The position numbers were made by a program, and so were the translations under genes. The notes below the pieces were generated by a model, which had not been told where the DNA came from, did no database searches, and was given only the letters and a program-made list of their open reading frames with translations. 64,000 nt of DNA, taken from contig CAJTSD010000014.1 of the NCBI GenBank assembly GCA_910578795.1, forward strand, positions 4,555 to 68,554, written 5' to 3'. Positions 8,900 through 17,549 of this stretch are shown here, piece after piece (the first letter of the stretch is position 1; each line of letters starts with the position of its first letter). This DNA comes from an uncultured Lachnospiraceae bacterium (GTDB lineage Bacteria > Bacillota > Clostridia > Lachnospirales > Lachnospiraceae).

Positions 8900-10918
8900 C
8901 TATTCCTCCATTACGGTATACAAACACCCGTAAGACACTTCGCTGCAATTATCGTCCACCGTTTTGTCCCAATTCTCTGTCACGCCGACAATCATCACCT
9001 TATCATCATCCATTTTAAAACTTGCACCGGAAATTCCCATACCAAGCGCAGCCTTAACATCAATGTCCACCTTCTCGTCCGCGCGCAGGGAATCCCGCAA
9101 ATATCCGTAAAAATAAGCTTCCGCAGGTGCATAGGAATTTTTGGAATAGTAATTCGAGATGCTCACTGAATCTGTGTATTCACAGTTCTTCTCATCCAGC
9201 GCAACGCTCTCCCCCGCCGGAAGGTCTTTATAAATCAACATATCGTCATCTTTAATCACCGCAAAATACAAAAAATCGTACGGTGTTTCATTGGTAACCA
9301 TTTTCACGCCATCCCACAAAATGCTTCCGGCTTCCATCGTATTTTTCGCACCCGCCATAAAATAAGCATCCTCAAATCCGACCTTCGGATGATACCCGAC
9401 AAAAAGCCTGTCCCCCTCTTTTCGAATCCGATGATAATAATCCCCCTCGTCGTTATAATAAAAATATCGATTCGTCATCGGTCCCGCATACGTATATCTA
9501 TCCGCCATTTGCAGGCTCCATTCCTTATGTCCCGCATCATAACAGCGCAGATACGTTGTTGCGTTTCCATTCTCCGAAAGGTCTTTCACCGTAACCGAAT
9601 ACACATTCGTGCTTGCAACCTCAAAGCCTCTGCCTGTCCAATACACCAAAAAGATTCCCACAAGCGTCGCCGCAGGCACCGCAATCCAGTAGAAATCCCG
9701 CTTTTTCACCGCGCATAAAATCAAATACAAAATCGGACCCACAAAAACCACATACAAAACCACAAGCAGCTTCAAACCGCCAAAGCGTAGACGGCTGCTG
9801 CCTTTTCCGAGGCTTGGAAAAATGCGCTGCATATTGTAATCCATCTGATAATACGAATCCCCCGACGGATAACGCAGATTCGCGTAATTCATCGGAATAT
9901 TTAAAATCGTCTCCACCAAAGATTCCTGTGTCGATAAAAGATAAGCATCCCCGTCCTCTTCATTTCTCTCATAAGCGTCCGTTCCAAGCCTGCCGACCTC
10001 CGTCAGCGCACAGGGCAGAACACTCACCGCGCCATTCCCCCGCGAACTGACAAGCGAAAGACCCACACTGTTATATTCTTCTCCGAAAGAATCGCCTGCA
10101 GTATCCTCCAAATCTGCCCAGGATAGCTGCGACACATCCACATAATAATTCCAGTCATATACATTTTGATCGACTTCATCTGCCTCCTTGTACGCCACCT
10201 CCAAAAAGTCCAGACCGCCAAGCGTCTTCTCCGCGTTCTTTCCAGTACCGACAAGCAGGATTCCGCCGTTGTCAATCCAGCGTTCAATCCCTGCCTTTTC
10301 GTCATCCGTCAGAATCTTCGTATTATAACTGTCAATGACCAAAAAAGTCAATGTGTCCAACGTCTGCACGAGACTGCCTTGCGCCAACTGCACCAGCTTA
10401 ATCGGACGGGTTCTGTCCCCGTAAGATATCTCATTTCCACCCATATCCAAGTACGTAAGCGACGTATATTCATCACTCAGAATCCCCATCGACAAGCCAT
10501 CTGCCTGATTTTGCAAAAGCCTAGGAAAGTCTTTCCTGGCAACGACCTTTGATTTTTGATCCAGCAAAGAAACAACAACAACCCCGTCCGTCCGGTCAAT
10601 TCCGTCCCTCGGCACCCTGACCGCAAACTGCTTTGTACTGCCCTGCGGCAGGGAAAGCACAGTATCGTAAACACACCCGCCGGACGAGGCATATCCGGTA
10701 TCTATCCTAAGACGCACAATCCCTTCCCAGTCACCTCCGAAGTTCTCAACAGTCATTTGAATCTGATAAACAGGTTCGTCCGAGGGCTGTACCTGCGCCT
10801 CAATCACAAATCCCCCGCTGTCCTCCTCTTCTTTCGCCTGCACCGTAATCCCCGCCACTGACAAAAAAATACCGCACAAAAACACAATCAAATAAAATAC
10901 AAAACTCTTCTTTTTCAT
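8900..10918 (-). CDS. GldG-like membrane protein of ABC operon
   Basis: The protein has 672 residues. An N-terminal signal segment (FVFYLIVFLCGIFLSVAG) is followed by an extracytoplasmic beta domain. Next comes a region with a glutamine-amidotransferase-like fold signature (LDTLTFLVIDSYNTKILTDD, then IERWIDNGGILLVGTG near residue 215). Two membrane helices lie near 380-430, followed by a C-terminal extracytoplasmic domain. The order ATPase, permease and large membrane protein with an amidotransferase-like domain matches the GldA/GldF/GldG arrangement (COG3225-like). This is inferred from architecture, not a confident family hit. Its ATG overlaps the upstream stop as ATGA, pointing to coupling with the lyase-like gene. 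Confidence 0.65.
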   Translation of the reverse strand: MKKKSFVFYLIVFLCGIFLSVAGITVQAKEEEDSGGFVIEAQVQPSDEPVYQIQMTVENFGGDWEGIVRLRIDTGYASSGGCVYDTVLSLPQGSTKQFAVRVPRDGIDRTDGVVVVSLLDQKSKVVARKDFPRLLQNQADGLSMGILSDEYTSLTYLDMGGNEISYGDRTRPIKLVQLAQGSLVQTLDTLTFLVIDSYNTKILTDDEKAGIERWIDNGGILLVGTGKNAEKTLGGLDFLEVAYKEADEVDQNVYDWNYYVDVSQLSWADLEDTAGDSFGEEYNSVGLSLVSSRGNGAVSVLPCALTEVGRLGTDAYERNEEDGDAYLLSTQESLVETILNIPMNYANLRYPSGDSYYQMDYNMQRIFPSLGKGSSRLRFGGLKLLVVLYVVFVGPILYLILCAVKKRDFYWIAVPAATLVGIFLVYWTGRGFEVASTNVYSVTVKDLSENGNATTYLRCYDAGHKEWSLQMADRYTYAGPMTNRYFYYNDEGDYYHRIRKEGDRLFVGYHPKVGFEDAYFMAGAKNTMEAGSILWDGVKMVTNETPYDFLYFAVIKDDDMLIYKDLPAGESVALDEKNCEYTDSVSISNYYSKNSYAPAEAYFYGYLRDSLRADEKVDIDVKAALGMGISGASFKMDDDKVMIVGVTENWDKTVDDNCSEVSYGCLYTVMEE

Positions 10919-13215
10919 CTTAAACTCCCCTTATATACGCCGCTTTTCATAATGACCCTATAATACATCGCAAGCGGAATAAAGCACTGTCCGAAATTTT
11001 TCGCACTACCGCTCCCTGCCACGACCGCATCGCCATATATGGTCTTTTTCCCAAGCGAACTGCCGGACGGTTCGCGAAGCGCCTTTTGAAACGTCTGCTC
11101 ACCGTATTTCAAATACGCCGCATCTCCCGTCAGTTCATAAGCAATCACAAGCGACTCCAATAAAAGCGTGTTGGTTCCAAGCCGGTTCAAACTCGGCAGT
11201 TCCTTATAATAAAACAATCCCGTGCGTTCCATATAACAGTTTTCAATCAAATCGTCCACGGCGTTTATCATCATGGTCTTTAATTCCGCACTCGGAAAAA
11301 CGCGATAATAGCGCATCAGAGAGCCTACCGCCACCGAAATCATAAACCCTACCCGAATCACCGTATTGTCCGTATAGGGCGCAAGCCAGTCACCGCCGTA
11401 CTGATCCCCCCATACCTTGAAATCCTGAATAATTTTATCCGCCTTTACGAGCCACTTTTTATCATGTGTTTCCACATAAAGCGCCGTCAGGGAACGAAGC
11501 GCCCATCCAGTTTCGCGCGCATTCGCCTCTCCCACCTTGGCATACATCGGCATATCCAAAAGCCGCAGCACATTGTTCCCGATCCCAAGCGCCGTTTCCA
11601 GTCCTCTTTCATCCCCCGTAAAATGATAATAGTCCAGCAATCCTTCCACCCACTGATGAGAACAGACCATCAATTTTTCCCGCGGTATCGCGTTCCCGCG
11701 GCAATGCCCGTTCGTATGCTCCCACTGACCGCCCAAAAACAACGGATCATCGCTAAAATGGCACACATCCACATCCATCCAGTGACTGACCGCCGCAATA
11801 TTGTAATCCAAAAAACGCCTTGTACCATTTCTTACATATAATAACGCACACGCATGTGGAAAATCATATTCGTTGTTGCTCCACACCAAATCTCCGCCGC
11901 CTCTGCCCTGTGTCGTATAATTCATATCCGGCGTATCACCGAAATTCAACATACCATATGCCCTCGCATGACCATCCGCCTTTGCAATCAATGCCTGCTC
12001 TGCCTCAGGAATATACTTGTCCGTAAAAATGTCAGGATAACAGCCGGATTCCTGATGTACCTCGGGCTGCACATACGGTCTGTCCGGCATCTGATAAATC
12101 AGGCTCCGGTTGTCAAGCGCCTCAAGTGTCTCCTTTGCGTCATGAAAATGCAGCAAAAACTTCTGCTCCCGCGACATCCCCGACTCCATAACCACTTTGT
12201 CCTCACCGAATTCCGGCGTGACCTCAGGAACAAGCATCACCGAAACCCCCTTGTTGTCAGCGCGCACCGCTTTCGGATAATTTTGCTGTGCCTGAAAAAT
12301 CGTAGCGCAGACACCGCCGTCTTTGTCCGTACTGTCCGCAAAAAACGTACCGTAAAAAACTTCCGCAAAGTGCTCGTTTGATTCATACACAAGACTTTGC
12401 GCATCCACATATTTTGAAACGGCCTCGCCGTGTTCCCCAATCAGAAAATCCGTTCTATAATTCGATGACGCCGCGCACGTTCTAATTTCTGACACTTGTG
12501 TCATTTTTTCATCATTATTGTCATTGTTCCGAAGCTTTACATCAAACACAAGCGACGCAATCGGGAACTGCTTTAACGTTGTGTTAATAATCCGGTAAGA
12601 AACCTCAATCCACGGCTTTTTCGCATATGCCGTCAGTTTTATCTCAAAGTCAACCTGTTCCGCTTCCGCATTCACACACACATTCGTACCCTTTGCCTTT
12701 AAAATCGCACAAACCGCACCGCTTTCCACAATGCTCCACTGTCCGATTTTCATCTGATAGCGCTTTCCTTCCCCGCCGCAAAGCAAAGGACCGACAAGCT
12801 GCCGCTTTTCATAGCGTCTGCCGTCTGCCTCAAGATATTGAAAAATGCTGTCACTGTCATTTTCCACCGCAAAAGAAATGACACCCGTGTCAACTTTGAT
12901 ATCCTTCTGCCCTTGTGTAACACCGACCTCAAAGAACTCTGAAGGCTTATCTGTCTGTGCGTTCATATCACACTTTAAAATAACTCCCTTATTCGCAGGC
13001 AAATCTGCAAGAAACCGTAAAAAAAGAAATTTCACGCTTCCGTCATCATGTCTTGCCGTTACTTTCTTTTGGAGCGGAAGCACTCTGTCATCCTGAAAAA
13101 CCGTTACCCGATCCAAATCACGAAGTTCCCCTTTTTTTACCGGAATACCAATAAAGCAGGGTTCTTCCTTTCTCTCGTATTTGTATAACTTATCCACATA
13201 AATATCCATCATCAT
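10915..13215 (-). CDS. PcRGLX/YetA-like putative exo-rhamnogalacturonan lyase
   Basis: The 766-residue N-terminal part (IGIPVKKGELRDLDRVTVFQ, HDDGSVKFLFLRF) matches what I know of the RIFT-barrel start of the YetA / PcRGLX family, which is linked to polysaccharide lyase family 26. The C-terminal half is an (alpha/alpha) toroid with helical repeats (WVEGLLDYYHFTGDE, ARETGWALRSLTALY). There is no signal peptide, so it would act in the cytoplasm on imported or endogenous oligosaccharide. Three ATG codons lie in tandem at the start. It contains two of the six TGACAC-NN-GTGTCA palindromes. It sits between CotH and the ABC genes in one operon; whether it is a true lyase is not shown. Confidence 0.7.
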   Translation of the reverse strand: MMMDIYVDKLYKYERKEEPCFIGIPVKKGELRDLDRVTVFQDDRVLPLQKKVTARHDDGSVKFLFLRFLADLPANKGVILKCDMNAQTDKPSEFFEVGVTQGQKDIKVDTGVISFAVENDSDSIFQYLEADGRRYEKRQLVGPLLCGGEGKRYQMKIGQWSIVESGAVCAILKAKGTNVCVNAEAEQVDFEIKLTAYAKKPWIEVSYRIINTTLKQFPIASLVFDVKLRNNDNNDEKMTQVSEIRTCAASSNYRTDFLIGEHGEAVSKYVDAQSLVYESNEHFAEVFYGTFFADSTDKDGGVCATIFQAQQNYPKAVRADNKGVSVMLVPEVTPEFGEDKVVMESGMSREQKFLLHFHDAKETLEALDNRSLIYQMPDRPYVQPEVHQESGCYPDIFTDKYIPEAEQALIAKADGHARAYGMLNFGDTPDMNYTTQGRGGGDLVWSNNEYDFPHACALLYVRNGTRRFLDYNIAAVSHWMDVDVCHFSDDPLFLGGQWEHTNGHCRGNAIPREKLMVCSHQWVEGLLDYYHFTGDERGLETALGIGNNVLRLLDMPMYAKVGEANARETGWALRSLTALYVETHDKKWLVKADKIIQDFKVWGDQYGGDWLAPYTDNTVIRVGFMISVAVGSLMRYYRVFPSAELKTMMINAVDDLIENCYMERTGLFYYKELPSLNRLGTNTLLLESLVIAYELTGDAAYLKYGEQTFQKALREPSGSSLGKKTIYGDAVVAGSGSAKNFGQCFIPLAMYYRVIMKSGVYKGSLR
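12490..12503. repeat. TGACAC-NN-GTGTCA palindrome, copy 1
   Basis: TGACACTTGTGTCA lies inside the YetA-like coding region, read there as T-Q-V-S. Confidence 0.85.
12879..12892. repeat. TGACAC-NN-GTGTCA palindrome, copy 2
   Basis: TGACACCCGTGTCA lies inside the YetA-like coding region, read there as D-T-G-V. Confidence 0.85.
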
Positions 13216-13233
13216 AACAGCCCAAATCCTTTC

Positions 13234-14982
13234 TCATCTATTTTTATAATTATTCCATGCGTTTCCCATAAAATCCATGCGCCTATGCATAAAATCCTTT
13301 AGCTCATTTACCTTTTCCGCATAACAGTCCCGCTTTTCCCCAAGATCATTATATTGTGAGAATGTATTCCAGCGGACAATATTGCAAACATTGGAAGCTT
13401 CTATAGAATGACTGTAGTCATCTACCATTTCATCAAATGATTCTCTCAACTGCGGCTCCAATTCTTCAAAAAAAATCTGTGCTGCCAAAGCCCGGAAGTC
13501 TTCATGCTGATATAGAGCATACCAAATATCCGAATCTTTTCTCTGCAATGCTGCATAAAATCCTTCCGCATCATGCAAATCAATGCCGTCATCCGTTACT
13601 CCCGATGCTGCTATTGATTTATCATAATCCCATGCAGGACCCGCAAAAAACTTTGTGCTCACTTCATCTACGGGTTTATAGATATATTGACTCGTAAAGG
13701 ACGCGTCTAAATTTTTTACCAGCTCCTCGAGCAAGTACTTCCGTGCAAAGGATTCCATATCAATATAATCGCTATAATGCGCTCCGGTATATGGACTATA
13801 TCCATCTTCTGAGAACATAGCGTCTTCAAAATCCTGATACCTTTCAGCAATATACGATACCTGGTTATACGACGCATACTTCGGACTTGCAAATACAACC
13901 GGCTGCATTCTTGATGTCAGAAATCCGCTTGCCTCAAGCCCATATCGGTCACTTGTTTCCAGTTCAAGAAGATAACCTCCCGAAATATCCTTCGGCTCCT
14001 TTTCAATCCGATATCCTTTTGTACTGAAAAGCCTTCCTTGCTGTTCCATGAAAAACTCATATTCTGCAAGCTCCCTCGAAACATTTAAATCCTTCATGTT
14101 TTTTTGAAGATTCGTTATATTGACTCGGTTTTTTCCAATTTCCACCTTTTCAGACAAAAGATAATTACCAATAAAATTTCCATTTACATAAACATCCGTG
14201 TACTTAACATCCGGCGTATATGCAAGTTGTAACTTCTTTGCAATATCAAATGCAAGTATATTTCTAAGAAGCGTATTATCAAAAGCATTGGCAGTCAAAA
14301 TCCAATCCGCATCCTCTCCCATTCCAAACAAATCACGTTTATCCTCAAAGGTCATCAAATAAGACTTTTTATCCGTTTCAATATAAGAGGAATTCCCACG
14401 GCAATGAATATTTTCAATCTTTCCCTCATAACAGGGTTTTCCGCTTTCATCCAAAAACAAATACCTTCCGCTCTCGTAGTTCTCTTTTGACTCATGAATA
14501 TGCGAAAGAGAACCGGAATCCGTTTCCAAAAACAAGGTTGCTATACATGAAGTATGATAAATATCCAATCTGTAACTTTTTTCTTCACCATTTTCCTTAA
14601 GCACAAGCTCATATTGTCCGCTGTCAAAATCATATGGATCCCCATTCTTTATTTTTTTATGATCAAGCAGTATTTCCCCCTGACCTCCAATAAGCCAGTA
14701 TAACTTTTCCTCTTTCATACTGCCAGGTACAAACAGTACATAGTGATTATCTTTTTCCTTACACCACCAATTGAGAAATATCTTATAGTTGCCGCATGAA
14801 TTATCTGTCACACCATTCCATAAAGAAATTGTTAAGTTTTCTTCCTGACTTCGATAAGTTTCTATATACCTTGTGCGTTCTATAAAATCTGTGATTCCCC
14901 CTTTCAGACATACCAGCAGTGTAAACGCCGTAGTCAGAAATAATATCAATACCTTCCATAATTTCCTGTTATATACTCTCAT
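13234..14982 (-). CDS. CotH-family kinase-like protein, membrane-anchored
   Basis: The 582-residue protein has an N-terminal hydrophobic anchor (about residues 10-27). The CotH fold follows: IHCRGNSSYIETDKKSY near 190, WILTANAFDNTLLRNILAF near 235, the YVNGNFIGNYLLSEKVEIG block, and the catalytic-type aspartates in GPAWDYDKSIA near 450. CotH proteins are atypical kinases that phosphorylate spore coat or secreted proteins (family knowledge). The anchor places the domain outside the membrane. It is the first gene of the operon, with a promoter at 15037-15065, and ends 18 bases before the lyase-like gene. Its substrate is unknown. Confidence 0.85.
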   Translation of the reverse strand: MRVYNRKLWKVLILFLTTAFTLLVCLKGGITDFIERTRYIETYRSQEENLTISLWNGVTDNSCGNYKIFLNWWCKEKDNHYVLFVPGSMKEEKLYWLIGGQGEILLDHKKIKNGDPYDFDSGQYELVLKENGEEKSYRLDIYHTSCIATLFLETDSGSLSHIHESKENYESGRYLFLDESGKPCYEGKIENIHCRGNSSYIETDKKSYLMTFEDKRDLFGMGEDADWILTANAFDNTLLRNILAFDIAKKLQLAYTPDVKYTDVYVNGNFIGNYLLSEKVEIGKNRVNITNLQKNMKDLNVSRELAEYEFFMEQQGRLFSTKGYRIEKEPKDISGGYLLELETSDRYGLEASGFLTSRMQPVVFASPKYASYNQVSYIAERYQDFEDAMFSEDGYSPYTGAHYSDYIDMESFARKYLLEELVKNLDASFTSQYIYKPVDEVSTKFFAGPAWDYDKSIAASGVTDDGIDLHDAEGFYAALQRKDSDIWYALYQHEDFRALAAQIFFEELEPQLRESFDEMVDDYSHSIEASNVCNIVRWNTFSQYNDLGEKRDCYAEKVNELKDFMHRRMDFMGNAWNNYKNR

Positions 14983-15036
14983 CTACAATAAACATACTCC
15001 TCTTGTTATAGGTCAGTTAACAGTTCAACTATTAAA

Positions 15037-15065
15037 ATTATAAGACTATATGCTATATTTCTCAA
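15037..15065 (-). promoter_or_regulatory. Sigma-A type promoter for the CotH operon
   Basis: On the minus strand TTGAGA (15065-15060), a 17-base spacer and TATAAT (15042-15037) lie 55 bases upstream of the CotH start. It is back-to-back with the promoter of the pdx operon. Confidence 0.65.
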
Positions 15066-15115
15066 CTCTTTTCGAACTGTCCCCTAAAAAAAAGTGAAAA
15101 TTGTGTATTTTTTAA

Positions 15116-15144
15116 ATGACATTCATATTATATAGTTATACAAT
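15116..15144 (+). promoter_or_regulatory. Promoter for the pyridoxamine kinase operon
   Basis: ATGACA (15116-15121), a 17-base spacer and TACAAT (15139-15144) lie 41 bases upstream of the kinase ATG. Each hexamer differs from consensus at one position. Confidence 0.6.
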
Positions 15145-15185
15145 ATGAAGAACATGGAAAGAAAACATAAAAAACGGGGGAACAC

Positions 15186-16040
15186 ATGAAAAAAATTGCA
15201 CTGATTAACGACTTGTCCGGCTTTGGAAAGTGCTCGCTCACGGCGGCAATTTCCGTCGTATCCGTTATGGGGATTCAAGCCGTGCCGCTTCCTACGGCTG
15301 TTTTATCCGCACAAACAGGCTTCCCAAGCTTTTACTGTGACGACTACACAGACCGCATGGACTTCTTTACGGACGAATGGAAAAAAATGGGGGCGCACTT
15401 TGACGGCATTCATTCCGGCTACCTCGCAGGTCCAAGCCAAATAAAAAAAGTGCTCCGCTTTTTGGATGCGTTTCAGACAGACGGCACAATTTACCTCGCC
15501 GACCCCGTCATGGGCGACGACGGCAGGCACATCAAGGCATTCAGCCAGGAGCTTTTGGACGGAATGAAACAGCTTTGCGCACGTGCAAGCATCACGACGC
15601 CGAATCTCACGGAGCTTTGCCTTTTGACAGGAACAGACTACGCAAAGCTTACGGCGTTTGCAGATACAAACGATTATCTTACGCGCATCTTAGACGTTGC
15701 AAAACAGCTTTTAAATGCAATGGCAAAAAACGCATGTTCGCTCATTACCGGCATTATCCGGCATACGACAGACGGTTCTTATATGGGAAATTTGGCAGTC
15801 ACCCGGGACGCCTGCTTCTATCACGAAATGCCCTATATCCCGCAAAGCTTTTCGGGCACGGGAGATCTTTTTGCAGCGGTAATCTGTGCAGCTTTGGTAA
15901 ACGGTCTGAGCGTCGAGGACGCGGCAAAAAAAGCGGATTCCTTTTTAAAACCCGCCATCGAAGACGCCGTGGCAGAACAAATTGAGAGCAATCACGGAGT
16001 CGATTTTGAAAAATATCTTGGACAGCTGATTGCAGTCTGA
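15186..16040 (+). CDS. Pyridoxamine/pyridoxal kinase
   Basis: The protein has 284 residues and belongs to the ribokinase-like PdxY/PdxK group. It phosphorylates vitamin B6 vitamers with ATP in the cytoplasm. Family marks are the start IALINDLSGFGKCSLTAA, the DPVMGDDG motif near residue 105 and the C-terminal anion-hole motif SGTGDLFAAV near 222 with its catalytic Asp. The ribosome site is the GGGGG just before the ATG. It is the first gene of a three-gene set with an ECF S-component and a small radical SAM protein, which suggests import and trapping of a B6-like compound. Confidence 0.9.
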   Translation: MKKIALINDLSGFGKCSLTAAISVVSVMGIQAVPLPTAVLSAQTGFPSFYCDDYTDRMDFFTDEWKKMGAHFDGIHSGYLAGPSQIKKVLRFLDAFQTDGTIYLADPVMGDDGRHIKAFSQELLDGMKQLCARASITTPNLTELCLLTGTDYAKLTAFADTNDYLTRILDVAKQLLNAMAKNACSLITGIIRHTTDGSYMGNLAVTRDACFYHEMPYIPQSFSGTGDLFAAVICAALVNGLSVEDAAKKADSFLKPAIEDAVAEQIESNHGVDFEKYLGQLIAV

Positions 16041-16112
16041 CAAGGATAAAAATAGAACGATAAATCCAGAAAAGAGGAGATTACGCAGGTATATCAAGAA
16101 GGGAGAATTAAT

Positions 16113-16664
16113 ATGAAAACAAACACAACCACAAAGACAAGAGTAACCCAATCCGCCAAAATGCGCTATGTGACACTCACAGGGCTTATGGCGGCAATGA
16201 TTGCGCTAATGACAGCCTATATCTGCCATATTCCGACCGGTATCAACGGCGGATATATCCATTTTGGCGACTCGATCATTTACATTGCAGCCGCACTGCT
16301 TCCCACACCATACGCACTTGCCGCGGCGGCAATCGGCGGTGGTCTTGCGGATTTGATGACAGCCCCCATGTGGGCGCCTGCAACGATTATTATCAAAATG
16401 CTGATTACCATTCCGTTTACCAACAAATCGGCAAAAATCATCACGCCGAGAAACGTGATTGCAACCGTGATTGCCTACTTCATCTCAGGCGTCTGCTACT
16501 TTTTCGCAGAATATATTTTATTTGGCTCGTTTGGAAGTGCATTTATCGCATCCATGTCCGGAAGCCTGATTCAGTCGGGCGGAAGTGCGGTCTTCTTCAT
16601 TATATTCGGCATTGCGCTTGACAAGGTACATATTAAAAGCAGACTGAACAGCACACTGGGATAA
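16113..16664 (+). CDS. ECF transporter S component (TIGR04002-like)
   Basis: This 183-residue integral membrane protein has about six helices and conserved-looking loops (ICHIPTGINGGYIHFGDSIIY, AAIGGGLADLMTAPMWAPAT). Size and topology fit substrate-binding subunits of energy-coupling factor transporters. From memory the family corresponds to TIGR04002, which is found with TIGR04100 radical SAM proteins. No EcfA/EcfT genes are nearby, as usual for group II ECF systems that share a common module. Placement after a B6 kinase suggests a pyridoxine-like substrate, which is inference. Confidence 0.75.
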   Translation: MKTNTTTKTRVTQSAKMRYVTLTGLMAAMIALMTAYICHIPTGINGGYIHFGDSIIYIAAALLPTPYALAAAAIGGGLADLMTAPMWAPATIIIKMLITIPFTNKSAKIITPRNVIATVIAYFISGVCYFFAEYILFGSFGSAFIASMSGSLIQSGGSAVFFIIFGIALDKVHIKSRLNSTLG

Positions 16665-16693
16665 CGGCAGGAAAGGAGTATGGAGATACGATT

Positions 16694-17290
16694 ATGGCAG
16701 ACATTTTATACACTTACAAAAATCAGGTTTACGCAAATATTACAAACAAGTGCGACTGCAGCTGCACCTTCTGCATACGCTCCCTAAAGGACAGCGTGGG
16801 CGACGCCGAAACGCTTTGGCACCAAAAAGACCCGACGCCGGAGGAAATTAAAACGGCTATGGACAATTTTGATTTTACCGGATACGATGAGCTTGTATTC
16901 TGCGGCTATGGCGAACCGACCTGCGCACTTGACATTTTATTGGAAAGCGCGAAATACGCCAAAGAAAAATACGGATTAAACATACGTTTGAACACAAACG
17001 GATTATGCAATCTCTATCACGGGCGAAATATTGTGCCCGAGCTTGCCGCCGTGATTGACAGCGTTTCCATCAGCCTCAACGCGCCAACCGCAAAACAGTA
17101 TGACGCCGTGACAAGACCACAGTTTGAAAACGCGTTTCCGGCGCTGCTCGAATTTGCCTCGCTTGCGCAGGCGGCATTTGCACACACGCAATTATCCATT
17201 GTAGATGTCCTTCCCGCCGATGAAATCGCGGAATGTCAGCGGATTGCAGACGAGCGGGGAATTTATTTAAAAATCAGAAAATTCAGTTAA
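16694..17290 (+). CDS. Small radical SAM protein (TIGR04100-like)
   Basis: The protein has 198 residues. The cluster motif CX3CX2C is present in NKCDCSCTFCIRS near residue 20, followed by the glycine motif FCGYGEPTC near 75 and a strand INLRLNTNG-type segment (IRLNTNGLCNLYHG). The barrel is short and there is no C-terminal auxiliary cluster domain, so it is minimal for the superfamily. It is the last gene of the B6-kinase/ECF operon, 29 bases after the S component. The reaction is unknown; a role in modifying or remaking the transported vitamin is speculation. Confidence 0.8.
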   Translation: MADILYTYKNQVYANITNKCDCSCTFCIRSLKDSVGDAETLWHQKDPTPEEIKTAMDNFDFTGYDELVFCGYGEPTCALDILLESAKYAKEKYGLNIRLNTNGLCNLYHGRNIVPELAAVIDSVSISLNAPTAKQYDAVTRPQFENAFPALLEFASLAQAAFAHTQLSIVDVLPADEIAECQRIADERGIYLKIRKFS

Positions 17291-17321
17291 GAAAATTTCG
17301 ATAAATACAAATCCATTCAGC

Positions 17322-17375
17322 AAATGCACCGTATTCCGTGGAACGGCTTTCCATAGGAAGACGGTGCATTTTATT
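17322..17375 (+). terminator. Terminator of the pdx/radical SAM operon
   Basis: AAATGCACCGT (17322-17332) and ACGGTGCATTT (17361-17371) form an 11-base stem with T-rich sequence after it, 32 bases past the radical SAM stop. Confidence 0.65.
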
Positions 17376-17448
17376 TGACTTTCTTCTCACAATATGGTAT
17401 ACCCGATTTAGACAAAGTGCATCAAAAAAATGATTGTACAGATAAAAA

Positions 17449-17490
17449 ATCGAGTGCCAGCGCACTCGATTGCAAAAAGCTTCGCTTTTT
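17449..17490. repeat. Two adjacent hairpins upstream of aminotransferase
   Basis: ATCGAGTGC/GCACTCGAT (17449-17470) and AAAAAGC/GCTTTTT around TTC (17474-17490) are perfect stems. The second resembles the TTC-looped hairpins of the repeat at the left edge. They lie 60-100 bases before the aminotransferase start and could be an attenuator or a dispersed repeat. Confidence 0.55.
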
Positions 17491-17549
17491 GTTTCAATGA
17501 TTTACGCTGTTGCAATTTAATATAAAATAAAAGAAAGAAGGAACCGATT

